A DNA stretch of 64,000 nucleotides, taken from Breoghania sp. L-A4 (lineage in GTDB: Bacteria; Pseudomonadota; Alphaproteobacteria; Rhizobiales; Stappiaceae). The notes under the pieces were generated by a model that had not been told where the DNA came from, made no database searches, and saw only the letters and a program-made list of their open reading frames with translations. Shown here piece by piece: positions 36,330 to 45,291 of the stretch (position 1 is the stretch's first letter; every line of letters begins with the position of its first letter). The position numbers and the translations under genes are program-made. The DNA lies in assembly GCF_003432385.1 (NCBI RefSeq), contig NZ_CP031841.1:4768501-4832500 (forward strand), in the 5' to 3' direction.

Positions 36330-37352
36330 TCACGCGCCCGCAGCCTTCATCTTCGCGTAGACTTCGCGGGCGGGCAGACCCTTTTCGTCGAGCTCGCCAA
36401 GAAAATTTTCGGTGACCGGCGCGATGGCCGCCTCGAAATCGGCGCGCAGTTCAGGCGACATGGTGTCGATCTGCGCCTTCTCGCCCATCACCTCGCGGCC
36501 ATGCACTTCCGCTTCGTCAAACGCCCGGCCGATGCGGGCGGCAGCCTCCGGACCGGTCGTATCGTCGATCAGCTTGCGTAGATCCTCCGGCAGGCTTTCG
36601 TATTTCGCCGGATTCATCATCAGTGCGAACGTCGCGGCGTTGATGCCCGGTTCCAGGACATACTTCGTGACATCGCCAAGCTTGAAGGCCGCGGCGCCCT
36701 CGAACGGCAGCAGTGCCCCGTCGACGACGCCCTTGGACATGGAATCGGCGATTTCGTTCGGCCGCACGGCGACGGGCGTTGCCCCCAGCGCCTGGATCGT
36801 CTCGGCGAACAGCCGGCCCGCGTGCCGGATCCGCAGGCCCTTCAGATCGTCAACCGAAGTGATCCGTTTCTTCGACATGTTGAGGTTCAGCGGCGGCACC
36901 ACGATCGTGTAGAGCGCGCGAAGCCCCTCGTATTCCTTGGACAGATAGTCGGGAATAAGTTCCGTCAGGGCCTTCGACGAGGCCTCGCTGGACTTCACCA
37001 GGAACGGCAGGTTGGCGACCTCGGTCAGCGGATAGCGCCCCGGCGTGCCGCCGTGCAGCGAAAAGGCGATATCCGCCACGCCGCGGCGCGCCAGATCGAA
37101 CTGTCGCGGCATCGGCCCCATCTGGGCGGCGGGGAAAATCGCCAGCTTAATGCGCCCGCCGGACTTGTCCTCCAACTCCTGCCCCCAACGAACCAGTTCC
37201 TTGTGAATGGTGTGCTGCGGCGGCAGGAAGTGCGAAACCTTCAGCTCGATGGTTTCAGCCGCCACGCCACCGGCGGCGAACAATCCGGCCGCCAGGCCTG
37301 CAGCCAGCACTGCGGCGGAAAACAGTGGTCGCACTCTGCGTGTGATAGACAT
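36330..37352 (-). CDS. dctP: TRAP transporter substrate-binding protein
   Basis: A 340-residue periplasmic binding protein. Signal peptide of about 32 residues ending GVAAE, then IELKVSHFLPPQHTIHKELVRWGQELEDKSGGRIKLAIFPAAQMG. The conserved Arg near 176 (LKGLRIRHAGRL) normally clamps the ligand carboxylate. GGGAGGG precedes the ATG. First gene of the TRAP operon reading left; divergent from the hydratase gene at 37.7 kb. The ligand cannot be told from sequence; the N-carbamoyl and amide genes nearby suggest a related acid. Confidence 0.92.
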   Translation of the reverse strand: MSITRRVRPLFSAAVLAAGLAAGLFAAGGVAAETIELKVSHFLPPQHTIHKELVRWGQELEDKSGGRIKLAIFPAAQMGPMPRQFDLARRGVADIAFSLHGGTPGRYPLTEVANLPFLVKSSEASSKALTELIPDYLSKEYEGLRALYTIVVPPLNLNMSKKRITSVDDLKGLRIRHAGRLFAETIQALGATPVAVRPNEIADSMSKGVVDGALLPFEGAAAFKLGDVTKYVLEPGINAATFALMMNPAKYESLPEDLRKLIDDTTGPEAAARIGRAFDEAEVHGREVMGEKAQIDTMSPELRADFEAAIAPVTENFLGELDEKGLPAREVYAKMKAAGA

Positions 37353-37748
37353 ATTCCGATCCCTCCCGTGGAACTTCGAAAGCCAAGGCTCTGCGGCCGC
37401 ATGCTCTCGGGCGGGGACGGGAAGCGAACCGGATCGTCAATCGCGGACGGCCGGCGCGGCCCCATGCGCCCCCGCAAGCAACATCTCTGCATCCGAGCGG
37501 AGGCAGATTGCTCACTGAACGAAGCCTAGTCGCGGGGCATGGCGCCCGAAAATGCAATTTGCTCGTCAACCCATAACCGACGGCTATGTCGCCGGTCATG
37601 AAGTGAAACGCAGACACATCCGCGGCTTTCGCATAAACCCCGGCGAGGTTATTGTCGCCGCCACACAGCGTCGCGAATCCTTTGATTGCCACGTCTCACC
37701 TGTGTCCGCCGCGCGATCTCGCGGCGCCAAAATCGGGAACGCATCCGC
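37353..37748. other. Divergent intergenic region, 396 bases
   Basis: No convincing gene. It should hold the promoters for dctP (-) and the hydratase gene (+). One imperfect palindrome, CATAACCGACGGCTATG at 37572-37588, resembles a LysR-type or GntR-type half-site pair. A 145-residue minus-strand frame that crosses the region runs into dctP in another frame and has no recognisable domain. Confidence 0.4.
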
Positions 37749-38537
37749 ATGGACGCACAGAAGGCCGACGATATGAATGGCGATGCGCCGCAGACCATGG
37801 ACCGCATCCGCCTTGCCGCGGACGTCCTCGCCCGATGCCGGCGGGATGGCAGGACGATCGACCGGCTGCCCGAGGCGTGCCGCCCGTGGACCGTAGCGGA
37901 AGCGTTTCTGATTCAACGCGAAGTCGCCGTTCGCCTCGACGTCACCTCGATCGGCTGGAAGGTGTCCCCCTTTGGCGAGGGCAGTGCGGTCGCGGCGCCG
38001 ATTTTCGCCAGCGACATCCATCCCTCGCCTTGGGAAGCCACCGGCGTCACGGACATGGAAGGGGAAATCGTCTTCCTGCTCGCCCACGACCTGCCGCACC
38101 GGCCGGGCGAGCCATACTCCCGCGAGGACATCTGCGCGGCGATATCGAACTACGCGCTGGGTTTTGAGCTCATCCGCGCGCGCATCGCCAGCCCCGAGGC
38201 GTCCTATGAGGAACGTCTCGCCGACTGCCTCGTCAACTTCGGCCTGGTGATCGGCACCCAGCGCGACTTCACCGGCGAAAGCTGCCTGCCGCAAGACAGG
38301 GTGGCGCTCTCGGTCAATGGTGAGGAACGCGCCTACACGCCCAAGCCGATCGACCCGGTGGGCATCGTCCAGCTCTATGCCAATGCGGGCGGGGATGCCT
38401 TCGGCGGGCTGCGGGCCGGACAATGGGTCATCACCGGCGCCTTGACGGGAATGGTGCCGGCGGGCCCCGGCGAGGCCTGGCACGCGGAACTGGATGGGCT
38501 GAGCGTATCCTTCGAGAACCTCGGCAGCGGCGCCTGA
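37749..38537 (+). CDS. 2-keto-4-pentenoate hydratase / fumarylacetoacetate-hydrolase-fold protein
   Basis: A 262-residue protein of the MhpD-like branch of the FAH superfamily. IGWKVSP near 64, then APIFASDIHPSP, EGEIVFLLAHDLP with the Glu-x-Glu-type metal ligand region, and AISNYALGFELIRARI. The C-terminus has GLRAGQWVITGALTGMVPAGPGE, the family's TGSLTG-like loop. Members hydrate 2-keto-4-enoates or decarboxylate 4-oxalocrotonate. ATG 37749 was used; ATG 37773 is also plausible. It converges on the carbamoylase gene, so its pathway partners are uncertain. Confidence 0.85.
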   Translation: MDAQKADDMNGDAPQTMDRIRLAADVLARCRRDGRTIDRLPEACRPWTVAEAFLIQREVAVRLDVTSIGWKVSPFGEGSAVAAPIFASDIHPSPWEATGVTDMEGEIVFLLAHDLPHRPGEPYSREDICAAISNYALGFELIRARIASPEASYEERLADCLVNFGLVIGTQRDFTGESCLPQDRVALSVNGEERAYTPKPIDPVGIVQLYANAGGDAFGGLRAGQWVITGALTGMVPAGPGEAWHAELDGLSVSFENLGSGA

Positions 38538-38550
38538 TCGCGCGCCTCGC

Positions 38551-39480
38551 TCACGAGTCCGGCGTGATCTCCGTCAGCAGGCCGTATTCGCCCGGCTGAC
38601 GGTGGGCCGGGAAATTGAAGATATTGTCCTGGATCTCCCGGCAGCGATCGAGATCGCACTCGGCGATCGCCAGTTCGTCGCCAAGACCCGCGCATTGCGC
38701 GACGATTTCGCCGGTCGGCGCGATGATGCAGCTTCCGCCGATTAGGTCGCAGCCCTCCTCGCGCCCCGCCTTGGCGACACCGACGACCCATGTGCCGTTC
38801 TGGTAGGCGCCCGCCTGCATCACCAGATGGTTGTGAAAATCCTGCAGGTGATCGTGCTCCGGCGCGGGCGGGTAGTGCTGCGGCGTGTTGTAGCCCAGCA
38901 GGACAAGTTCGGCGCGCTGCAGCGCAAGCATGCGGAACGTTTCCGGCCAGCGCCGGTCGTTGCAGATGCACAGGCCCACGCGGCCGCCCAAAGCGTCCGC
39001 CACCGGAAATCCCAGATCGCCACGCTCAAAATAGCGTTTCTCCAGATGCTGGAACGCCCGCCAGGGCTCCTCGTCCCAGTGACCGGGCAAATGAATCTTG
39101 CGGTATTTGGAGAGCACCGCGCCGTCGGGTCCGACCAGGATCGAGGTATTGAACCGTCGCGTCCGCCCCTCCGCATCCATCAGTTTCTCGGCATACCCGA
39201 ACGAAAAGCCGACGCCCAGCCGGCGCGCCGCATCGAACAGCGGCTGGGTTGCCTCAGACGGCATGTGCGTCTCGAAATAGGCGTCGATCTCCGCCTGGTT
39301 GTCCATGAACCAGCGCGGGAAGAAGGTGGTCAGCGCGAGTTCGGGAAACACCACCAGGTGCGCGCCGCGCGCCGCCGCCTCGCCCATCAGGGCAATCATC
39401 CGTGCGACGGCGGAGGATCTGGGTTCATCGCGGGCGATAGGCCCCATCTGGGCGGCGGCGATCACAAGCGTTCGGGTCAT
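38551..39480 (-). CDS. N-carbamoyl-D-amino-acid hydrolase (nitrilase superfamily)
   Basis: A 309-residue cytoplasmic hydrolase closely resembling Agrobacterium D-carbamoylase along its length: VVFPELALTTFFPRW, RRFNTSILV, KYRKIHLPGH, FQHLEKRYFERGDLGFPV, ICNDRRWPE, GYNTP, QAGAYQNGTW and the C-terminal IFNFPAHRQP. The catalytic triad is visible as Glu47, Lys128 and Cys173. It removes the carbamoyl group from N-carbamoyl-D-amino acids giving the D-amino acid, CO2 and ammonia. It is last in a run with an ammonia-lyase and an amidase gene on the same strand, consistent with scavenging ureido nitrogen. Confidence 0.92.
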   Translation of the reverse strand: MTRTLVIAAAQMGPIARDEPRSSAVARMIALMGEAAARGAHLVVFPELALTTFFPRWFMDNQAEIDAYFETHMPSEATQPLFDAARRLGVGFSFGYAEKLMDAEGRTRRFNTSILVGPDGAVLSKYRKIHLPGHWDEEPWRAFQHLEKRYFERGDLGFPVADALGGRVGLCICNDRRWPETFRMLALQRAELVLLGYNTPQHYPPAPEHDHLQDFHNHLVMQAGAYQNGTWVVGVAKAGREEGCDLIGGSCIIAPTGEIVAQCAGLGDELAIAECDLDRCREIQDNIFNFPAHRQPGEYGLLTEITPDS

Positions 39481-39525
39481 GGCGGTGCGCTTCGTCTCTT
39501 GAGATAAGGCGGATCGGAGTCCGGA

Positions 39526-40746
39526 TCACATCCCTTGCAGGTTTCGCGCCGCGCGTGCCGCGACATCGGCGGCGCTCTCGCCGACAAGCGTCTCGTAGAG
39601 CGCGGGATCCGTTGCGCCTTCCGTGCCGAAAACCAGCACCCGCGAGGCGCCATCAAGGGCAAGCGCGGACCGGGCATCGCGATCGGTGGCCGCCAGCATC
39701 AGCCCCATCAGGCCGGCGACGGCGGATTCGCCCGCGACGAGCGGCGCGTCGCCGAAGCGGCCCTGCGCAAGCATCCGCATGCCATCGATCGCATCCTCAT
39801 CGGCGATGCCGATCACCGCGTCGGCAGAAAACTTCAGAATGGTCCAGGCCAATTGGGAAATCTCGCCGCAGGCCAGTCCCGCCATCACCGTATCCAGAGT
39901 CCCTTCGACGGCAACGGGCTTGCCGGCCCGGATCGTCTCCAGCCAGCACGCGGATCTGAGCGGATCAACGAGGACAACCGCCGGGCGCGCAGCGCCGTAA
40001 CGCCGCCACAGATGGGCCGCCACGGCCGCCGCCATCCCGCCTACGCCGGTCTGCAGGAAGACATGCGTCGGCGGCAGCGGATGGAGCCATTGCTGCAGCG
40101 CCTCCGCCGCCATCAGTTCATAGCCCTGCATGACGTCCTTCGGGATCTCGGTATACCCGTCATAAGAGGTGTCCGAGACGACGACCCAGCCCTCGCTGTC
40201 CGCCTGAGTTTGCGCCTCGCGGACGCTGTCGTCGTAATTTCCTTTGCATCGGACGACACGCGCGCCAAAGCGCTCGATCGCGCGCTTGCGGCCTTCGCTC
40301 ACCCCGGCGTGGATAAAGATCACGCAGTCGCAGCCGAAATGCTGCGCACCCCACGCGACCGAACGGCCGTGGTTGCCGTCGGTGGCGCAGGCGACCGTCA
40401 CGCGCTTCGCCAGGCGCGCAAAACCGGCCGTATCGTCGGGATCGACGTTGTTCTTCCGGGCCGCACGGCTCAGCACGCGCCACACCGCATAGGCACCGCC
40501 GAGCGCCTTGAAGCTGCCAAGTCCGAAGCGGGGCCCCTCATTCTTGTAAAACAGCGTCGAGACGCCGGCGTGCCGCGCCAGCCCCGCCAGAGAAACCAGC
40601 GGCGTCGGCGCATAGCCCGACCACCCCGAGATCGTGGCCCGGGTCGCATCGAGCGCGACCGAATTCAGAATCGCCGCCTGATCCGGACCGTAGAGCGCCC
40701 GACGATCTGCGTGATCGTTGAGACAATAGACAAGGGGCTCCGTCAT
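39526..40746 (-). CDS. PLP-dependent diaminopropionate ammonia-lyase-like enzyme
   Basis: A 406-residue fold-type II PLP enzyme. The Schiff-base lysine is Lys80 in GLGSFKALGGAYAV; phosphate-binding loop GVGGMAAAV lies near 230; CATDGNHGRSVAWGA binds the carboxylate. YEGX-type diaminopropionate ammonia-lyases (about 400 residues) share the RFGLxxFKALGG and DTSYDGYTEIPKDVMQGY segments. It would convert 2,3-diaminopropionate or a similar beta-substituted amino acid to pyruvate and ammonia. Its start overlaps the amidase stop (TGATG). A related serine/threonine dehydratase activity cannot be excluded. Confidence 0.85.
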   Translation of the reverse strand: MTEPLVYCLNDHADRRALYGPDQAAILNSVALDATRATISGWSGYAPTPLVSLAGLARHAGVSTLFYKNEGPRFGLGSFKALGGAYAVWRVLSRAARKNNVDPDDTAGFARLAKRVTVACATDGNHGRSVAWGAQHFGCDCVIFIHAGVSEGRKRAIERFGARVVRCKGNYDDSVREAQTQADSEGWVVVSDTSYDGYTEIPKDVMQGYELMAAEALQQWLHPLPPTHVFLQTGVGGMAAAVAAHLWRRYGAARPAVVLVDPLRSACWLETIRAGKPVAVEGTLDTVMAGLACGEISQLAWTILKFSADAVIGIADEDAIDGMRMLAQGRFGDAPLVAGESAVAGLMGLMLAATDRDARSALALDGASRVLVFGTEGATDPALYETLVGESAADVAARAARNLQGM

Positions 40747-41912
40747 CACCGCAGGCCCAGCGCGCCCGCCGCCCCAATCAGTGCGCCATCGCGGCCGCAT
40801 CCGGCAAGCAGCGAGAGCCCCACCGGCGCGCCTTCCAGCGTCGCACCGGGCAGCGACAGTTCCGGATAACCGTTCAGCCCGCCGATGCACAGGACGCTCA
40901 TCGCCGCCTTGCGGTAGGCCTCCTGGTCATCCGCCGACGCATCGAGCAGCGGCGCCGGCCCATGCACCGTGGGCACGATCATCACGGTCGCCGGCCCCAT
41001 CAGCGCATCCATGTTCTCGCGGATCGCGCGGCGCGCCTTGGTCGCGCTCTCGAACGCCTGCGCGGTGATCCTGCCGGCCATGGCGAAACGCTCGGCGACG
41101 CCGGGGCCGAAATCAGGCGCATTGCCGGTGACCCAATCCCCCAGATCCCGCCAGACCTCGAACCCCTGATGGGTGCGGAAGGTCTCGAACCAGCTTTCGA
41201 GATCCGGCAGAGGATCGGTGCGGGCGGGACCGAAGGCGGCGATCGCGGCCTCGAGACGCGGCGCATGCGCGGCGCGCAGCGCGCCGGACACGTGCGACCA
41301 GACGTTTTCCGGCAGCCACACCTCTGGCGCGGGATCGTCGGATGCCGGGACGATGCCGAACGCAGCCGACACCCGCGCCAGCGTCGGCAGGTCCCGCGCG
41401 AACCAGCCCGCTACATCGAAACTTTTGGCAAGCGGGGCCAGACCCGCCGCATCGATGCGGCCGTGCGTCGCGCGCAGTCCGAACAGACCGCAGAAGCTCG
41501 CCGGCGCGCGCACCGAACCGCCGGTGTCGCTGCCCAGCGCGAAATCCACCAGACCGGCCGCCACGGCGGACGCTGATCCCGAGGACGATCCGCCGGGAAC
41601 GCGGTCGGGCGCCGCGGTATTGATCGGCGTGCCGGAATGCGCGTTCATGCCCAGGAGGCTGTAGGCGAGTTCGTCCATGTGGGTGACGCCGACAACATGC
41701 GCTCCCGCATCCACGACCGTTTGCACGGCGGCGGAATGCGCCGTTGCGGCGGCATGGGTTCGCTTCCAGGTCGGGTTGCCATTGCCCGTCACGCGCCCGG
41801 CGATGTCGTAGTTGTCCTTTACCGCGCAACTCAGTCCCGCCAGCGGGCCCGAGGCGCCACGGATCGGGGTTGCGAAGACGTCGGCGAAGGCATGGACGGT
41901 GTCATCAATCAT
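40746..41912 (-). CDS. Amidase-signature-family hydrolase
   Basis: A 388-residue amidase. The Ser-cisSer-Lys triad is visible: Lys32 (CAVKDNYDIAG), Ser109 (GGSSSGSASAVAAG) and nucleophile Ser133 (GSDTGGSVRAPASFCG). Length is short for the family (about 450) but similar to AtzF/aspartyl-tRNA-amidase-like short forms. The ATG at 41912 was chosen because the frame's upstream 49 residues are not amidase-like. It cleaves an unknown amide; context with carbamoylase and ammonia-lyase suggests release of ammonia from a ureido or amide compound. Probably transcribed with the GntR regulator gene 49 bases upstream. Confidence 0.9.
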   Translation of the reverse strand: MIDDTVHAFADVFATPIRGASGPLAGLSCAVKDNYDIAGRVTGNGNPTWKRTHAAATAHSAAVQTVVDAGAHVVGVTHMDELAYSLLGMNAHSGTPINTAAPDRVPGGSSSGSASAVAAGLVDFALGSDTGGSVRAPASFCGLFGLRATHGRIDAAGLAPLAKSFDVAGWFARDLPTLARVSAAFGIVPASDDPAPEVWLPENVWSHVSGALRAAHAPRLEAAIAAFGPARTDPLPDLESWFETFRTHQGFEVWRDLGDWVTGNAPDFGPGVAERFAMAGRITAQAFESATKARRAIRENMDALMGPATVMIVPTVHGPAPLLDASADDQEAYRKAAMSVLCIGGLNGYPELSLPGATLEGAPVGLSLLAGCGRDGALIGAAGALGLR

Positions 41913-41961
41913 GAAAAGCTCGTCTGGAAGGATTGGAAGTGCACGGCGGTGGTGCCGCTGC

Positions 41962-42696
41962 TCACAGGCGAATGTCGCACCGCGCGGCGGCAGCGCGGAT
42001 GTGGTTGGCCAAAGCGGCGCAGGCTCCGGCAGTATCGCCCGCCTCCAGCGCCTCGACAATCATCAGATGCTCACTCGCGGTGTCATGGACCCGCTCGATA
42101 ATGACCATCGGCACCCACTGGCTGTCCTGCATGGCCTGACGCATCTGCGCCTGAATCTCACGAAAGATCCGGTTGCCGCACCGCTGGTAGATCAGATCGT
42201 GGAACAGCGTGTCCTGTTCCGCGGCGCCCACCGCGTTTCCGGCCTGCGCCGCCTCCAGCAAGGCTTCGGCCCCGGCGCGCATGGCGACAATATCACCCGC
42301 CGAAAGCCGGGGCGCCGCGAGCGCAAGCGCCGCCGGCTCGAGCGCCGCGCGGAACTGATACACCTCGCGCAATGAATGATCGCGACTGAAGCGCCACCGG
42401 TCGGCGGGTGAGCCTCCGCCACGCTCGGATACATAAACGCCGCGACCGACCTCGACGCTGACAATCCCGAGCGTTTCCAGCATCGAGATGCCCTCGCGGA
42501 TCGAGGGCCGCGAGGCGTGCAGCATGTGGGTCAGCTCGCGTTGCGAGGGCAACTGATCACCGGCCTTCAGGTTCCGTTCGGCGATCATCGCCTGGATGGC
42601 TTCCGCGACGCGGGCGGGCACGGAGCGGCCTGACGGCTCTGGTGCGCCTCTCCTCTCGGCGCCGGCGGCAAATTCCTCTGACACTATTTTGGTCAC
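41962..42696 (-). CDS. GntR-family regulator, FadR subfamily (FCD domain)
   Basis: A 244-residue repressor-type protein. The winged helix is at about 28-95 (VAEAIQAMIAERNLKAGDQLPSQRELTHMLHASRPSIREGISMLETLGIVSVEVGRGVYV); the all-helical FCD effector domain follows (EVYQFRAALEPAALALAA...HDLIYQRCGNRIF). The metal-binding Asp/His set of FCD domains appears to be present. A palindrome 50 bases upstream fits its operator. It lies at the head of the amidase/ammonia-lyase/carbamoylase operon and divergent from allA, so it probably controls both. Confidence 0.92.
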   Translation of the reverse strand: MTKIVSEEFAAGAERRGAPEPSGRSVPARVAEAIQAMIAERNLKAGDQLPSQRELTHMLHASRPSIREGISMLETLGIVSVEVGRGVYVSERGGGSPADRWRFSRDHSLREVYQFRAALEPAALALAAPRLSAGDIVAMRAGAEALLEAAQAGNAVGAAEQDTLFHDLIYQRCGNRIFREIQAQMRQAMQDSQWVPMVIIERVHDTASEHLMIVEALEAGDTAGACAALANHIRAAAARCDIRL

Positions 42697-42746
42697 TTTC
42701 GCCTAAATAATCGCCTTGCGCAAAAATAGAGCACTTCATAGGCTCA

Positions 42747-42761
42747 ACTGGTCAGACCGGT
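42747..42761. promoter_or_regulatory. Candidate FadR-subfamily operator
   Basis: ACTGGTCAGACCGGT is a near-perfect palindrome with core GGTC-A-GACC, matching the TGGTnnnACCA pattern bound by many FadR/PdhR-type regulators. It is 50 bases from the gntR start and 70 from allA, inside their shared divergent promoter. Binding by the adjacent regulator is inferred. Confidence 0.55.
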
Positions 42762-42831
42762 CAGGCCACACAAGTGGTAACGCGATTTTGCGCCCCCCGG
42801 CAAGCAGTAAAAAACAGGGCGAATACGGCGC

Positions 42832-43410
42832 ATGATGCCAGAGTCGAGCAACACAAAGAACACGTCGGACGCGCGAACGCTGATGCCGCGAAGGCTCGAG
42901 GATTCTGCGTTTGAACCCTATGGCGACATCGCGGTGCGCTCCGCGCCGGTCCCGACCAACGAAGGCTACGCCACCCGCGAAGACGGCCTGTTCAGCGTCG
43001 CGGCAACAACGCCGAAAGCCGGAACGCCCGGCGGCCCGGCATGGCCAGATCTTCGTCTGTGTCTCTCGACCTTCGAGCTCGCACCACGCACCACGCCGGT
43101 CAGCATCGCCATACTGGAGCGCCACCCGCACTCGCCGCAAGCATTCTTCCCGCATGGCAATGCCCGCGCGCTGATCGTTGTGGCCGCGCCGCATGAAGAC
43201 GGCAGCGTCAACGAAGCCACGCTCCAGGCCTTCATCTCCTCCGAGGGGCAGGGCTTCGCCTATCGCCCCGGCATCTGGCATGCCGCGCTGACCAGCCTGG
43301 AGGCTCCGGCAACCTATTTCGCGACGCAATGGACCGGCACCGCCGAGGACTGTGTCACCCACAAACTCGACAGGCCCGTCCGCATCGAAGGTCAAGCCTC
43401 ATGCGTCTGA
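42832..43410 (+). CDS. allA: Ureidoglycolate lyase family protein
   Basis: A 192-residue protein of the AllA cupin-like family. SIAILERHPHSPQAFFPHG near 85-105 and GQGFAYRPGIWHAALTSL near 140-158 are hallmark segments. AllA releases urea from ureidoglycolate, giving glyoxylate, in allantoin breakdown. The rest of the allantoin pathway is not in the window, so an equivalent ureido substrate is possible. The N-terminal ~17 residues are not conserved. Upstream of the Dpp-type operon (133-base gap) and divergent from gntR. Confidence 0.85.
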   Translation: MMPESSNTKNTSDARTLMPRRLEDSAFEPYGDIAVRSAPVPTNEGYATREDGLFSVAATTPKAGTPGGPAWPDLRLCLSTFELAPRTTPVSIAILERHPHSPQAFFPHGNARALIVVAAPHEDGSVNEATLQAFISSEGQGFAYRPGIWHAALTSLEAPATYFATQWTGTAEDCVTHKLDRPVRIEGQASCV

Positions 43411-43543
43411 ACCTGTTCACAGAACCGCGCACAGCGGTCGCATCGCCTAGGGGGAATTCAGGTCGCATTCAACACTCATTCGGGGGCTGCGCGTAATCCG
43501 AAACGGGCGCGCGGTTGCAATACTTCCAGAAAGGATCTCGCAG

Positions 43544-45157
43544 ATGGCTCTCAAATCCTTGAGAGTTGCCGCCCTGGCCGCCGTCGCACTGACGGCCCTG
43601 GCAGCAACTCCCTTCAGCGCATGGGCCGCAGGCACCCTGCGCGTCGGCATGACCGCCTCGGACATCCCGCTGACCACCGGCCAGACCGACCAGGGCGGCG
43701 AAGGCATGCGGTTCATGGGCTACACGGTCTATGATTCCCTGATCGAATGGGACCTGACCAGCGCTGACAAGCCGTCGGTGCTGATCCCGGGTCTGGCGAC
43801 GGAATGGAGCGTCGATCCCGACGACCAGACCAAATGGACCTTCAAGCTGCGCGAAGGCGTGAAGTTCCATGACGGCAGCGACTTCACCGCGCAGAACGTC
43901 GTGTGGAACCTCGACAAGCTGCTCGACGCCGACAGCGAGCAGTACGACCCGCGCCAGTCCGCGCAGGGCAAGTCCCGCATCCCCGCCGTCGCCTCCTACA
44001 CGGCGATCGACGATCTCACCCTGGAAATCACCACCAAGACGCCCGATGCGACGCTGCCCTACCAGCTCGCCTGGATCCTGATGTCGTCGAAGGCAAACTG
44101 GGAAGCCCACGGCAAGAGCTGGGAAGAAGTGGCCAAGGAGCCGTCAGGAACCGGCCCGTGGAAGCTCGAGAGCTTCGTGCCGCGCGAACGCGCCGAACTC
44201 GTCCCCAACGAGACCTATTGGGACGAAACCCGCATCCCGAAGCTCGACAAGATGGTCTTGATGCCGCTGCCCGAGCCCAACGCCCGCACCGCGGCGCTTC
44301 TGTCGGGTCAGGTCGACTGGATCGAGGCTCCGGCGCCCGACACCATCCCCGCGCTGACCGGCAACGGCTTCAACATCGTCTCCAACGCCTATCCGCACAA
44401 CTGGACCTGGCACCTCTCGCGTCTGGAAGGCTCGCCGTGGAACGATATCCGCGTGCGCAAGGCGGCCAACCTGGCGATTGACCGTGAAGGCCTGGGCGCC
44501 CTGCTCGGCGGCCTGATGGTTCCGGCCAAGGGCTTCCTGCCGCCCTCCTCGCAGTGGTTCGGCAAGCCCACATTTGATGTGAAATTCGATCCGGAAGCCG
44601 CCAAGGCCCTGCTCGCCGAAGCCGGCTACGGCCCGGACAAGCCGCTCAAGGTGAAGGCGCTGATCTCGCCGTCGGGCTCAGGCCAGATGCTTCCGCTGCC
44701 GATGAACGAATACGTCCAGCAGAACCTGGCCGACGTCGGCATCGAGGTCGAGTTCATGGTCGTCGAATGGAACCAGATGATCAATCTGTGGCGCGCCGGC
44801 GCCGCCGATCCGGCCGTCGAGGGATCCGAGTCGATCAACTTCACCTACTTCATCCAGGACCCGTTCACCGGCCTGATCCGGCACCTGTCGTGTGACCTGA
44901 TCGCGCCCAACGGCACCAACTGGGGCCACTACTGCGATCCGGAGATGCAGGAGCTGTTCAAGCAGATCCGCACTACCTTCGACGCGGCGGAACAGGACGA
45001 GGTCCTGCGCAAGACGCACGAGAAGTTCGTCAACGAAGCCCTGTTTCTGATGGTTACCCATGACGTCGCGCCGCGCGCCATGAGCCCCAAGGTCGAAGGC
45101 TTCGTGCAGGCGCAGAACTGGTACCAGAACTTCTCCTCCATCTCGATGGCTGAGTAA
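43544..45157 (+). CDS. Dpp/Opp-type ABC transporter substrate-binding protein (family 5)
   Basis: A 537-residue SBP_bac_5 protein. Signal peptide of about 29 residues (ending SAWA), then GTLRVGMTASDIPLTTGQTDQGGEGMRFMGYTVYDSLIEWD; the family motif LREGVKFHDGSDFTAQNVVWNLDKL is near 103-127. AAGGA precedes the ATG. Family members bind peptides, nickel, glutathione, opines or ureides. A rho-independent-type terminator follows the stop codon before the permease genes. Confidence 0.93.
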   Translation: MALKSLRVAALAAVALTALAATPFSAWAAGTLRVGMTASDIPLTTGQTDQGGEGMRFMGYTVYDSLIEWDLTSADKPSVLIPGLATEWSVDPDDQTKWTFKLREGVKFHDGSDFTAQNVVWNLDKLLDADSEQYDPRQSAQGKSRIPAVASYTAIDDLTLEITTKTPDATLPYQLAWILMSSKANWEAHGKSWEEVAKEPSGTGPWKLESFVPRERAELVPNETYWDETRIPKLDKMVLMPLPEPNARTAALLSGQVDWIEAPAPDTIPALTGNGFNIVSNAYPHNWTWHLSRLEGSPWNDIRVRKAANLAIDREGLGALLGGLMVPAKGFLPPSSQWFGKPTFDVKFDPEAAKALLAEAGYGPDKPLKVKALISPSGSGQMLPLPMNEYVQQNLADVGIEVEFMVVEWNQMINLWRAGAADPAVEGSESINFTYFIQDPFTGLIRHLSCDLIAPNGTNWGHYCDPEMQELFKQIRTTFDAAEQDEVLRKTHEKFVNEALFLMVTHDVAPRAMSPKVEGFVQAQNWYQNFSSISMAE

Positions 45158-45165
45158 GCACCTCG

Positions 45166-45203
45166 GGCCCGCGGCGCGTTGCGTGCCGCGGGCCTCCTTT
45201 TTT
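45166..45203 (+). terminator. Rho-independent terminator/attenuator between binding-protein and permease genes
   Basis: A 10-bp stem GGCCCGCGGC / GCCGCGGGCC extends inwards by three further pairs (one G-T) to a 3-base loop and is followed by TCC and six T. It lies 9 bases after the binding-protein stop. The permease genes either depend on read-through or on a promoter in the 88 bases before 45292. Confidence 0.85.
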
Positions 45204-45291
45204 CCGATGCCACGGCCTGCCCGCGTCTGGCACCGCTGATGCATAGAGTTCGGCGCACCCTTTCACCGGCACCGGCCCAGCGAGACCTTTC

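Noticed and set aside
37255-37692. 145-residue minus-strand frame reaching into dctP
   Set aside because: Runs through the dctP signal-peptide region in another frame; no recognisable domain.
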